From NCBI GenBank assembly GCA_018350325.1, contig JAEVLN010000003.1:889985-953984 (forward strand): a stretch of DNA of 64,000 nt. Reading direction: 5' to 3'. The number at the start of each line of letters is the position of its first letter. The first letter of the stretch is position 1. The notes beneath the pieces are model-generated. The model worked only from the letters and a program-made list of their open reading frames with translations, did not search any database and had not been told where the DNA came from. The DNA is from Globodera rostochiensis (taxonomy: Eukaryota; Nematoda; Chromadorea; Rhabditida; Heteroderidae). Both the position numbers and the translations under genes were made by a program. Positions 24,079 to 35,982 of the stretch are shown here, piece by piece.

Positions 24079-27000
24079 TTACACGGAACCCCCTCGGGCA
24101 ATGCCGGGTCCACCACCGCCTAAGCCGGCGAGCCGCTCCTTGTGGCGCAACATTTGCGCCAGTTCCTTCGGCACAAAGTCAATTTGCTGCTTCCAAAATG
24201 AGTCGGTTCCTAAACAATATGCTTATTAAACGTATTTTAAAATATTGGAAATTTACAAAATTTAGCAAAATTTCACATTAAAGAACTTTCTCATTTGAAA
24301 AATCGCTCATATTACACACGAGTTTTCTGTACTGTCAAACCATAATCGAAGAACAGCTCCTCCCCGCATTTGATGTGCCGTTGTGCAAAAATGCCAATTT
24401 TGTGGTCGCCGTTCACCACAATCACTTTGGCACGACAGTTCGGATTCTGTGAATGGTTGGCGAACCGGATCACCTGAGTTTGTTTTCAAATTTGGCAATA
24501 TAACGAAAAAATAAATGTGAGTAAAGAAGTCGTTTATGGATGCATTTTTGACGTCCCTTTAACTTTTCGTGATTATAAACCGCCATCCTCCGCCTTCCCT
24601 TTTTTTTCCAAAAACAAATAAATAGATGATATTGTGAACACTCACATTGCCCACACGAGTCGCGTCCACCACCTGCTCATCATTCAAGCCTAAAATAGTT
24701 AAATATTAAAATTTTTGATTTAAAATTGACTGTCTTGTATCCTTTTTTGAATCATAATCTTAAAATTTGAAATTTTCAGAGCAAAGACTCAAAAATGTCA
24801 ATTTTCTCAAAAAGAATCATAATGTGAAATCCAAAGAAAAATTAAAGTGTCAGCTTATTTCTCAATTTTTTCCCCCAAGAATTTCACAGAAACAAATTAA
24901 GCGAAATGAGAGTAAAAACTTTGCTCTTTTTTTTTAAATCCAATTCGTGTAAATTAAAATTAATGTTGTGCAACAACTCACCGAACAAATAGCTGCATTT
25001 GATGCGATCGTAAATTTTGCCCCGGCGTTCGCTTTCCTCCGTGCTGATCACCTCGCCGCAATACTCGGACACAAAGTCGTTCTTTTCAATGTCCTCGTTG
25101 GCAAAACAGCCCCAGCCGGCCACCTGCGACGGCGCGACGATCAACCGCTTCTGCAGCCCGCGCTGGATGGACACGTTCTTGCAGATTGGCTCCCCCGAGC
25201 CGTCCAGTTTGTCTAAAGGGTGAAAATTTAAAAAAACTAACAAAAAGGATCCAATTTATAATTTGTTTGAGAAACCGGTTTGACTGGAAAATGAGGACAA
25301 ATCTTGATGGATTTTTTAAAACCAAAACAGCCCAACTTCCACTGAAAGTTACAAAAAAAAAATTGTTTTTTTTTTGTTATTAAAGGAAGCCAATCTTTCA
25401 TTTGTAATTTAAACGTACCGCAATTGCACGATTTGCACACATCCGGGTCGCATTCCCAGCTGGCAAAGTAGCATTGACACTAAAACGGACTAATTCTCAG
25501 AGAAATTAGATGTTGGCACAAGATCCCGTTCGGGTCTTTTTGTAATCACGGGGTCCCGTATCCCGTTTTTACAATTTCGCAAATTAGTCAAAGTGACCCG
25601 CGCCGTGATTCCCGGTTAAAATCCCGGTCCCAGTTTAATCCCGGTCAGAAACACGCGGGGTCCTGGCCCGGAATTTAAATGTTTTCTTTTTCAATTTTCC
25701 CACCTGCTTTGTGCGACAATTTCCCGGCGCACAACGGCAGCCCGGGAAACGGTTCTTGCAGTCAACGCATCCACAATACTTTGTGCACAAATTGTTGACC
25801 TTTGAGAAAACAAAAAATTAGAGAGAAGAAAAAAAAAAGAAACAAATGTCTGAATTTCAAAATAAATCAAAAAAGCGGCCCTTTTTTACCTCCTCCCTCA
25901 AATAATCTTTTACTTTTTGGTCAAAAAGTTATAAAAATTTGAAAGGGGATTTTTCCGGGACGTGCCCGTTTCGCCGTGCCGTTTCTCGCGTTACCTTCAC
26001 ACATTGGCATGTGTTGAACAGACAGTCGCACTTCGCCTTACACGGAATGAACCGCCCGTGGTTCTCCACGGTGCCGTTAGTGTTGGCCCATTTGATTGCG
26101 CGAAATTGGCGGTGGCCGTTATTCTTTCGACACCTAAAAACATGGCACTTTGAAGAATTTTTAATATTCTTTTTTCTGATACAATTAAACAAAAAACTTT
26201 TTTGGATCCTCCCAATTTTCTCTCTTCACATAAAACAAACTTTGCATTTTTGACGGGCGATGAAGGCATCTCCAGACGAGGCGACTGCGGTCCGGCACGG
26301 CACGCATATTCGTGCACTTCTTGGCACGTTTTTTTGCGCGTCTCGCTCAGGCTCAGATTCAGCACTCTGAAAACAAAATAATTCAACAATTTGCCATACC
26401 AAAGGGAGCTAGCAAACATCGGCAATTTGTTGTATCTTTGAGAGATTTGTTAATTTTGGTCCAGAAAACCCATAGGTTCAGACTGGGGATGAAGCCCGGG
26501 GAATTTGTATCCAGAGGCGTCTTTCTAAACATTTTTGGCAAAAAAACAGCTGTGTTGAAATTTCCAGAATTTTTCTCGAGCCGACTAATTTTAAGAGTAT
26601 AAACGTGTTCACATGGTAATGCGACAATATTCCTCCTCCCCAGTACTGCGCAACACATTAAAAATGGCCTCTTCATGCGGCGTCCACTTGGCTGGAAGGC
26701 CACCGCCGGCGATGTCGATGATCAGCTGCTGTTGGCGAGAAGAAGCGATCGAATTCTGAAAGCAAATAAAATAATTACAATATTTATCTGAAGATCTAAT
26801 TTTTTTGTTTTTTTATGAGAGTTTTATACTAAAATTGTCGGTGAACAAGTCATCCGACTACCTTGTGCTTGTTGCCCTTCTTCCCACTGCCGCTGTTGCT
26901 CACCGTCTGCACCGCGATGTTGATGTAGCATTTGTCGGAGCAGGGCCGCTTCTTCAGCTTTTGACCATAGGACGACCAACCGTCATGACGTCCAAAGCCT

Positions 27001-28872
27001 CCGCTGCTCTGGCGTTTTGATCGCCCCATCTTTTTCGAATCACCATACCCATTGTTTGTTACGGCTGGAAAGTTTTGTTTTGTTTTGTTGGAAAAATTAC
27101 TGTTGGTTTTTGATTAACAAATTTTTCAGCTCCCACCATTGTGCATGATGCAGTCGTAGCTAAAGCACTTGTGACACAACAACAACTCGTAGCTGTTCAA
27201 AAGGCGTTCATTCGAAAAGTTGAACACCAGCTCGCCACGGTCGTTGGTGAACTTCTGTTTGACAATGCTCTCGGGCAAGAAGCGTCGTTGCAAATCGGGG
27301 TATCTGAAAGACGCTCAAAATATTCAAATTTTGTTTTTAAAAATACAGGGAGAAAAGCTCGTGAACTGAGGCCTTGTTTGGAAACTGCTCATGGACCACT
27401 TTGAAGATGGTTTTCAGATCTAAAACAAAAGAATTCAATTTTGGAGTCGGAAATTGTACAAAAACAAACAAACATTGTTTTTGTAAAAAATTTTTTTTCA
27501 ATCAAAAATCAGGCACATGGAATAAAAAATGACAATTTCCGCAACTGATTTTAATATCATAAATAGGTATTCGATAGTCAAAATTTAAAAAAAAAATTAT
27601 ACCAAAAAATAGAAAACTGCGCGAATTTTGTTTAAAAAAAACTCTAACTATTTGGAAATCGCTCCTCCACTCGCTTCACTGTGTAATACAAAATGTAGTC
27701 GTTGATGTATCTAAATTTCGGCATTTTTTTTTGTTCCAAAAAAGTAACAACGAACTCTCCGCAGCCGTTCACAGTCCCATGGATGCCGTCCGGGAAGGTT
27801 TTCATCAGATCGGCACAGAACGAAGTGTCATCCTCCGCATCGCCCAGAAACGGAATGTGGGAAAGCGTAAACTTCGTCCTCGGCCTAAAGACTTAAAATT
27901 TTTGCAAAGCAGCACATCGCTCCGTATTTTTTTTTAATCTTTTCCCAGTTTTTTCCAACCATTCACCAGGACCATCATCCCAAAATACGAAAATTCAAAT
28001 TTTTTCGACCCGATACCCGGCCTGAGGTTTTTTGTCCGTGTACTCATTTTCCCCGTTCGTTTCACTAAATTTTTTTTCCTGACCCAATAGTTGAGGCCTT
28101 TTTTTGTTCCACCAACGCACATTGATGTTCACTTCCGTGTGGGTCCAGTATTGCATGGACGGTGTCGCCTCCAAATGCTCGAGCGGAATGATCGGACATT
28201 TGCTGGACACTGTGCCGTTGGCGTCCGCCCGCTTCAGCACCGCCATCGGCCGGTCTTTGATCGGCTTCAGCTCGCGCAAAACCAGCGGCGTGATCTCAAA
28301 CGGTTGGACGGCAAGCGGCGGTTTGAGTGCTTCAATCCGCGCCTTCTTGAAAGCTTTCTGAAAATTTTGGGGTTTAATGATTAAATGTTCGATTTTAGAG
28401 GCGTATTTTTTTAATTTGAAAAAATCTCTGGAGGGGGAGGGACGCCCTTGGTAAACAACGAAAAATCCCACTTTTTAAATCGTTAAAATTTTCACAGCGG
28501 CGCATATCGGCACCACCAGACCTATTTAAAAGCTAAAATAAATATATATAAAAGGGAATTTTTGTAGTAGATTTTCAGCACCACCAAGTCAACCGATGCA
28601 TTCCAACCAAGACAAAATGTATTTATTTTGTAGGAGTTATCCAGGAAACCCGACCGACGAAAATATGTCCGATTCCCTCTCTATTTACTAGAAAATTTGT
28701 TATTTCATGTGCATAACAAGTCGACTTGCCCGCTTACCAATCCCTCATTGCCGATCTTCTTCTTCTCGTAGAATGCGCGCACCTCCCAATAGGCTTGCAT
28801 CAGATGCCCAAGTACCGATTGTGAGCACTGGTCGGAGGAGGAGGAGGCGGACGAGTGGCGTTGCTGCTTCAT
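24079..28872 (-). CDS. Enhancer-of-zeste (EZH2/MES-2-like) histone H3K27 methyltransferase
   Basis: About 16 exons. Exon 1 is 28872-28738 (Ser-rich start, then [17 protein letters not shown]). Exon 2 is 28357-28121. Next come [19 protein letters not shown] (about 27870), [20 protein letters not shown] (27713), [17 protein letters not shown] (27420), [11 protein letters not shown] (about 27160) and KRPCSDKCY (27050-26865). A SANT-like piece follows ([15 protein letters not shown], 26755-26610), then [14 protein letters not shown] (26370). The CXC domain has CKAKCDC..CQC (26090), [19 protein letters not shown] (25800) and [16 protein letters not shown] (25480). The SET domain has [20 protein letters not shown] and YCGEVIS (25210-24980), VVDATRVGN (24695-24647), NHSQNPNC and EELFFDY (24470-24320). 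The tail is 24207-24079. NHS..PNC and ELFFDY are the cofactor-binding and catalytic motifs, intact here. Expected to be the Polycomb PRC2 catalytic subunit, nuclear. Confidence 0.93.
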
Positions 28873-29536
28873 CTTCTTTCTTTGCTCCTTTCACGTCAAA
28901 GCAACAAACAAACAAAAAAATGTTGTCTTGTTTTTCTGAAATTTATGTAAAATTTTCCCGCCATTATATATAACCATACGATTATCTCGATGGTCTGTCT
29001 ATCAATACTAAAAGGCGAATTGGGTAACTTCTATTACCAAGTTTTGGCAAAATTTCAATGAATGAAACAAATTGAACCGCTTGGTTTAAAATGGCTTTCC
29101 TGCACTATTTTAGCCATTTTCGATGTTTTTTTGAAAATTTTTTTTTTGAAGGTTTCTTGCCAAGATCACTAATTTTATTAAAATTTTATAAAAAAACAAA
29201 TCCTAATTTTTCTTCATAGAATTTCGTGGCTTTTTAGGAGCCTTTTGCAATTTTTCTTGCCTAAAGTAGCAGTCCTACTGATTAATAATTTTTTTACCAT
29301 GTAAAAAACACAAGTTTTAAGCCATTACTATCATTTTTACACACATTATTGATCGAGTTCCCAAACCGATTTGCAAAAGTTTTCTCTGAATCTGTCAACA
29401 ATTGCTTGATCGAATTGTTCAAAGGTTCTTCTATTCCACCTGATTGCCCAACTATAAGAAAATTCATGTTTAAACAATTTATTACAAAAAAAAAATATAT
29501 GTGTAATTCGAAAAATTGATGCACTCAATCGTCTCA

Positions 29537-31176
29537 TCACGGATTCTCGCGCAGCTCTGCGATTAGCTGCTGCTCAAACGCGTATTTCATGGGTTCAGCG
29601 CGCGTGGCGTCCTCAATGTCCTGCAGCTTTCTGCACGCCGTGTTCAGTTCCAGCCCGTACCAGTCGGCCTCCTCAAGTGGCAGCACATAATTGGTATACT
29701 TCATCCGGATGTAGGCGTGCCGCTCCTCGTCTTCGGGATAATAGCTCTTCAAATTAGGGAAAAATAGATAAACCCAACAGTTGAGGTTAGGAACCGGAGA
29801 AAATTTGTGCCTTCTTGGAAAATTTTTGACAAAAATCGTAGTCTCAAATATTTTCGTTCAGAAATGTTATAACTTCCAGCAGGGACGTAACCAGTTTTTT
29901 TATTTCATTTTTGTCAATTATTTATCCGAAAAAATGTTTGATTTTACCTGCTCCGCAAGCTTGACGAGGATCAGTCGCTTCAGGTCCATGCCAAGTCGAG
30001 AGTTAATGTCGATATCCGCCGTTTCCAACAAGTACAGGTCCAGCCCGAAATGTTTGTCCACCGCGCGCAACAAACGCTCTGTCACAGTCACCTAAAGGGA
30101 TGGGGAAAAGGCTTTTCTGTCCAAGATCCAATATTTTAAAGTCCCACTCCGTCATCGCCAATCTATGGCTGGAATGATTTCATCAGCAAAAATCAAAAAA
30201 GGCCTAAATTCAACGCAAAAAATGTTGGGCTACGAGCAAACAAAACTCAAATTGAAAAATGTGGAAATTTCCTTATTTTTTCCTGATTTCTTTTGGAGAG
30301 TAATCACCCCTCATTCGTGAATAGCTACGCCACAATAAATTCCGAAAACCGCTAAATTCACTCGCCACAATGTCTCACCTTAAAAAATTTGTCGAGCACC
30401 TCCGAGTACAGCGGCACAAGGTTCAGATGGGGAAACCACAGCCGAGGAATCCATTGGCGCGGCAATATTTTCTTTCTGGTAAACGGGTCCGACTCGCGGT
30501 AGCCCTTCACGACACCCTCACCGGCCCACAAGCCCAGGTCCTGCTCAGGGCAATACTCCGTCAGAATTGGAAAGTACTGAAAACAGCAAAATTGGAATGC
30601 TTAATTTACAGTTTTTTATAAAACAATGTTGCAAAGCTGTTAAGAAAATTGATTTAAAAGGACGATTTTACGGTGCGTGCGATCATTTTCCGGAAATTAT
30701 TTTTTCTTTGACAAAAAACGAAACATATTTTCATTAAACGGCTAGAGATTGTTTGTTTAAAAAAATGCCAACCTCAGTCTCAATCTCGACCTTTCGTTGT
30801 TCATCCCAATAGAACCGAAAAGGCGGCGGTTTGTAATGAACCGCCGTCCGATCCGCCAACACAAAACTCTTCCAATAGCGCTGAAAAATAAAAATTCGAT
30901 TATAAATAAAATAATAAAAAAGCAAAACTATCATTAATAACAATAAGAGAAATCAAGAAAGGGGGAAAAGAGAAAAAGCTCGCCATTAAAATATAAAAAT
31001 GCAATTAACTCCTGATAATGGCGTGGCAATCGGTGGACTACGGACTTGGGATTGTCCCAAATCGCTTTGTTTCGTCTGATCCGCTCGTGTTTGTCCCACG
31101 TGATCACGGGCTTTGGCGGCGCAGAGGTCAGCGGCTTACAATGTTTGGCCAATGAGCAAGACTTTGCAAAAGACAT
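29537..31176 (-). CDS. mrpl-28: Mitochondrial large-subunit ribosomal protein mL28 (MRPL28)
   Basis: Five exons: 31176-31003, 30880-30773, 30576-about 30380, about 30093-29948 and about 29747-29537. Conserved blocks match MRPL28 in order: HRLPRHYQELI, AVHYKPPPFRFYWDEQ, CPEQDLGLWAGEGVVKGY, PLYSEVLDKFFKVTVTERLL, FGLDLYLLETADIDINSRLG, MDLKRLILVKLAEQ, YPEDEERHAYIRMKYTNYVL and EEADWYGLELNTA. The first intron only keeps frame if it uses a GC donor at 31002-31001; the nearby GT at 31009 breaks frame. It works in the mitochondrial ribosome. The basic N-terminus (MSFAKSCSLAKH) fits import. It sits upstream of E(z) on the same strand, about 660 bases apart, and diverges from the TSPO-like gene. Confidence 0.9.
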
Positions 31177-31920
31177 CGATCAAAATTAGCAGGAAAATTC
31201 TTCAATCTTAATTGCAATCAATCACTCAATCTTTCATTAGAATCAAATTTTCATCCATATGCCTCGGAATTTGCCAACTGAACAAGTTGAGAGTGTAAAG
31301 ACTAATTATGAGAAACTCGAAGGCAGGTAAGGGTAGGACAACAGCTTCAAATATTACCTAATATGTAGGCTTGAGTCTAAATTAATCTCTAAATCTTAAT
31401 CGCGCTTGGATTTTTATTTTAGGCAAATGGATAAGATATTTTTTAATTTTCTTGTCAAGATCTCAATTAGAATTCGAATTTTCTTGGATAAGATCAAATT
31501 TTTTTTTTTCCTGCTCAAAATGCGGCCCAGTATAAAGACTTTTTATTCCCCCCAATAAACCATTAAAGACCGAAACTTTCCAACCATTTTTGAGATTTAG
31601 AAAAAAGGACGTACCTTTTCTGGATTTTTTTAATAGGTATTTAACAAAAGTTTCACCATATAAAAAAAGTTTAGCCTATTAGCGTTTTTCTCATAACTGT
31701 TTTTGCTCATGAATTGAGTTATTGCCACTTTTTCAACTATTTAGTTAACTATTTTTCCCATCCCTAATAATGACATCATAAAATTTTGTTGATTTCATGC
31801 TTTGTTTTTGAATCTACTTGAAGCCTATCAAGGCTAAACCACAGATCCGTGAGCCTCGGTTTCAGCACATAAATTTTTTGTTGTAGCGAACCAAAAAAAT
31901 CAATAAATTTTGACGAAGCA

Positions 31921-32718
31921 ATGCCTATTCACTGGACTTCTGTTGATACTCGCTACGCAATTCTTTGTGCAGCGGTTCCTGGTCTTTCGGCTTTTGCGGG
32001 AAGCATGATTGCGCTTAAAGACGAAGAATTGATTCGATACCTTAAGGTTTGGCGTTCCAGCTGATTGTGAGGCGAAATTGAAAAATAGACTTTACAAATA
32101 AAACAAACAATAAGAGCTCATTTAATTTACATTTTTCAGAGTCAAAGTTTCCCGGAGTTTGCCGGTCGTTATAAATACACGTTTTTGCTGGTTAACACCG
32201 CGGTGGCCGCGCCGTTTGGCTTGGCTTCGAATATGCTCTACAAAGTTGGCGGAGGTTTGTCCTTAAAATCGTCACGATATTGTAGTTGCATATTTTCAGG
32301 CTTCGGTCGCGTTAACACTAAAGTGGCTTTGGCATTGTTTGGGGCTACGGTGTTCAGCGGTGTTTGTCTGCTGCCGGTGCTCAAAAACAAAAACATCAAA
32401 ATGGTGAGCGATTTGTTTCCAATTCAACAAATTGCACAATCAAAGCTTTAAGGTAGCTGCGAACGTTGCTGTTCTTGCGGGGCTGTCGGTTGCCACCACC
32501 ACCACTTTCTTCAACATCGATAAGATGTCCGCCTATTTGACGTGAGTTTCAGCAAAAAATAAATAAACAAAAATCGGTTCAACTTCAGCATTCCTTTCAC
32601 TGTTTGGGCCATTCTCTGCACTGCGATGACCGTCAAGGCGTCCATCACTTCTGGGAAGAAGGACGATGGCTCCAAGAGTGCTGGCCCCGATTCTAAGACC
32701 ACTGTGTTCCTTTCATGA
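31921..32718 (+). CDS. TSPO/MBR-like five-helix membrane protein
   Basis: Five exons: 31921-32046, 32140-32254, 32300-32403, 32453-32541 and 32589-32718. Phases agree throughout and give about 187 residues. Five hydrophobic stretches are visible: AILCAAVPGLSAFAGSMIAL, FLLVNTAVAAPFGLASNMLY, VALALFGATVFSGVCLLPVL, VAANVAVLAGLSVATTTTFF and IPFTVWAILCTAMTVKASI. Number and spacing, the short YKVGGGFG linker after helix 2 and a PF..W motif in the last helix resemble the translocator protein family (mitochondrial outer membrane, cholesterol/porphyrin binding). Similarity is weak and the canonical Trp-rich motifs are largely missing, so it could be another small multi-span protein. The tail is Ser/Lys/Gly-rich. 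Confidence 0.55.
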
Positions 32719-33326
32719 GTGGCGAACTGCGTAGGACCTCCAGATGCTTTTTCCTCGTATTGTTAAATTGATTGGATGAGCTTTAGTTGTTTGTTTGCTT
32801 TTCCCATTTATTGTATTGAGCGGGTTTTCCTGCAGGTCATTGTCAACATAAATATTGCACATGCTACGGGGTTTCCAAAGGAAGGCAAGCAGAACGAATG
32901 CTTACAAAAAAGACAATAAATCCGCTTCCAAACCACAAATCTTCGTCACGCAAACTAAGCAACCTTTCCGAACGCCCCAAAAACAATGAAAAACGGTCGC
33001 TGTAAGCTAAAACATAATTTTCGTGCTTTGCAAAGGGCGTTTATTGTTTTATTTGCGTGTGGAAATTTTAAAATTTCATTGTTAATTTTTTCGCTTTTAT
33101 ATGAATGGAACGGGTCCGGCGGTGCCTTTTATTGGGGGGGGGGGGAGTCGATAAGTTGGCGTTAAACAATTAAACTACAAATTTTATCGTCGGAAAATGT
33201 ACGAAATTTATCAGAGAAGAAAACACACACTGTGACTGACAGAATTGGTGGAAGTCGCGGGATTAAAAACATTTTTTTTGTCTTCACAACACACATCACA
33301 TTCGTTGTTCTTTTGTCGAGCGCGCT

Positions 33327-34429
33327 CTACGACGTGCCGAGGATAAGCGCCACGATCATACCGTAGAGACCAAGCACCTGAAAATGCACTCTAATTATTT
33401 TACATAAATAAATGAAATAATTCTTGGTTTGTCAAAAGAATCCAATCCAATTCAGCGATTTTCAAACAAGAAAAAAATTTATTTGGTGGGATTTCCAAGA
33501 AACATGTACCACTAAATTTGCATCCTTTTTCCATTTGGCTCAAATCGAACCGGATACCAAAATTGCAAGAATTATTTGGACATTTCGAGCGTTGAGCGCA
33601 TTAAAAACCCGTTTAGTGAACATTTTAACGCTGAGCGACCTTTGATAAACTGTACTCGGCTTAAAACAGTTTCAGCCGCATAAATGGTACCATTCAATTC
33701 CTTTCGACGATTGGCATTCCCAAATAATATTGATTTCTCATCCAAAATCTACCCAGAGCATAAAAGCGACTGCCGCAAACCTCGGAGAAGATCAGGATGA
33801 GGATCATGCCGACAAAGAGCCGTGGTTGTTGCGCAGTGCCGCGAACACCGGCGTCCCCGACGATGCCAATGGCATACCCGGCACCCAAACCGCACAGTCC
33901 ACATGTGAGGCCCGCAGCGAGATGTGCAAAGCCGTTGTTCAGCGTGTAGCCCTGGGAAGCGGAAGTCACTTTTCCTTTAAGCACCATCGCCACCACCAGA
34001 CCGTAAATGCCAATGATACCTGTGAGAATGGCAATAATTTATTCGTTTTATGCGCAAAAACTGAAGAATTGGTTACTAAAGCTTGTGAAGACGAAAAAGT
34101 GCAATTTGTTATAAGAAACGGCCTATTTTCATTAAACGGCGATTTCATCACCTGACACTTTTGTCTTATAAGGTTCGGACAGTATTACCCATTAGCAACA
34201 AGTAGTTTTTCGTATAAAAAACAAAAAGCATACCAGCCATGATAACTGGGATGACGGACTTCATGATCAGCTCGGGGCGCATTACGCCCATCGAGCAAAT
34301 TCCGACCGCCGACTTCGCCGTGCCGTAGGCCGCGCCGAAAACAGTGAAAATTTGCGCGGACGCTGCACCAATGTAACCGAAGAATGGGGCGTACGCGGCC
34401 CTCTCAGCGGTTTCGAGGTCATACGACAT
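33327..34429 (-). CDS. V-type H+-ATPase 16 kDa proteolipid subunit c
   Basis: Three exons: 34429-34234, 34019-33781 and 33377-33327, with phases 1 and 0 agreeing, giving 161 residues, the normal length. Four hydrophobic helices show the tandem duplication typical of subunit c: [40 protein letters not shown], then [20 protein letters not shown] and [20 protein letters not shown]. The Glu in IFSEVLGLYG is the proton-carrying residue of helix 4. It forms the V0 rotor ring in acidic organelle membranes. Convergent with the TSPO-like gene. Confidence 0.95.
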
Positions 34430-35982
34430 TTTTTGTTTTCAGATGTAAAAATAATACAATGCAAAATGCCCTAAAGTTTTTTTCGTTTAATCTAAAAAGT
34501 GATATAAAATGATTTTAAAAGTCGGGCAAAGAATTTTATTGCGGAATATTTACACAAATAGGTACATACAAAACTAAACAAATTCAACTCACATCAAATC
34601 TGAGAAAAAAAAGCCAGAATTGACACCTAGGGAGGGAATATTCAGCAAAATATCCCGCGTAACCTATTTTAAAAGCATTAAATCAGTGAAATAGATACAT
34701 AACTACTATCTGTAAGTAATATAGGCGATTTATGTGAAAACGAAATTGCTGGTTTTGCTAAAAACCATTATTGTACGCAGCGGAACGACAAAAATTGAGG
34801 GGAAAAACCAAAGACCGAAACTTTGTGTCTTCTGCTTCCCTCATCTCTCACCCTTTGCCCAATATATCGGCAAATATCGCACACTCTCCCCAAAAACAGC
34901 GCATTGCCTCACAACGTCTGCGCCGATATTTGCTTTGAGAGAACGAGAGAGACGAAGCAAATCGATTAACGGGTCATACAAACGCAACAGAAAAGAGAAT
35001 AAAATATTGTGTAAAGAAAGGATGAAGAAATAGTGCGCATAAGACCAGGTCTTCCGATGTAAATTTTATTTAACCAGTATTTAAGAATTCAAGGCAATTC
35101 AAGGAAAATAAGAAATTTTCATAAAGTAAAAAATGGATGGAAAATTTTAGATGTCGAAAAATCACATTTTATGTTCATTTTTAAGTAACATTATGCCAAA
35201 TATTCAAAAATTGTGCGAAGTCCTGAATTTTAAATTCAGTGACAGATCGCCAAATTTTAAAAACCTCCCTCCAAAAACTCAAAATAAAGTGAAAATTAAT
35301 AATTTTTTGACCAATATTCTTGACAAATATTGTTAAATTTCAAAAATGTTCCCTCGGCGAACCTCTCCCATTCTTAAAAAGCTCGATTTGCCGGGCACAA
35401 TAAGTACCATTAACAATTACCTTTTTTAAGAAAATTATTTGTTTAGCTAAAAAACGAATTGAAAGGTTTTCTTAAAACTAAAATATTTAAATCTTTTAAC
35501 GCTCTGTAATTTAATTTTTTTATATACCTCTTTGTTAGTTAAAACAAATTGAAATAAATTTTAATTTAAATTTTAAACAAATTCGAATTAGTGGCGAGAT
35601 TTGGGTACTTGTTAAGCCGACAACGCCCACCGGTATTTTGCCATTTTAAGGCACTTTTAACAATTTAAAGGTATTTTTGACAATTGTGCATGCCAACTGG
35701 GGCCATGTGAATGCTTTTTGAGAGAGTTCAGAACAATTTGAATTCGGCACTTACAATTAGATGTGATTGAGATATATTTATGGTAAATATTTTAGCCCGA
35801 AAAGGACCCTCAAAAGCCGGATTTTACGCCTTCGTCAGCGCCACGCCACACCACAGATTTTCAAATAAAAATAATTTATCTGAATGAAAATGGAAGAAAT
35901 AGAATAAAAATTTGCGTATTTATTTCATCAATTCTCCACCGAAATTGGCATTTATATAATAAACAATGAGTGGTGAGTGCAA
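34430..35982. other. AT-rich intergenic stretch; nothing recognised
   Basis: This lies between the V-ATPase start and the ANKS1-like stop. It is AT-rich with short non-conserved open frames. Two similar words (CGGCAAATATCG at about 34868 and GCCGATATTTGC at about 34922) form a small imperfect inverted repeat. No exon chain was found. Confidence 0.45.
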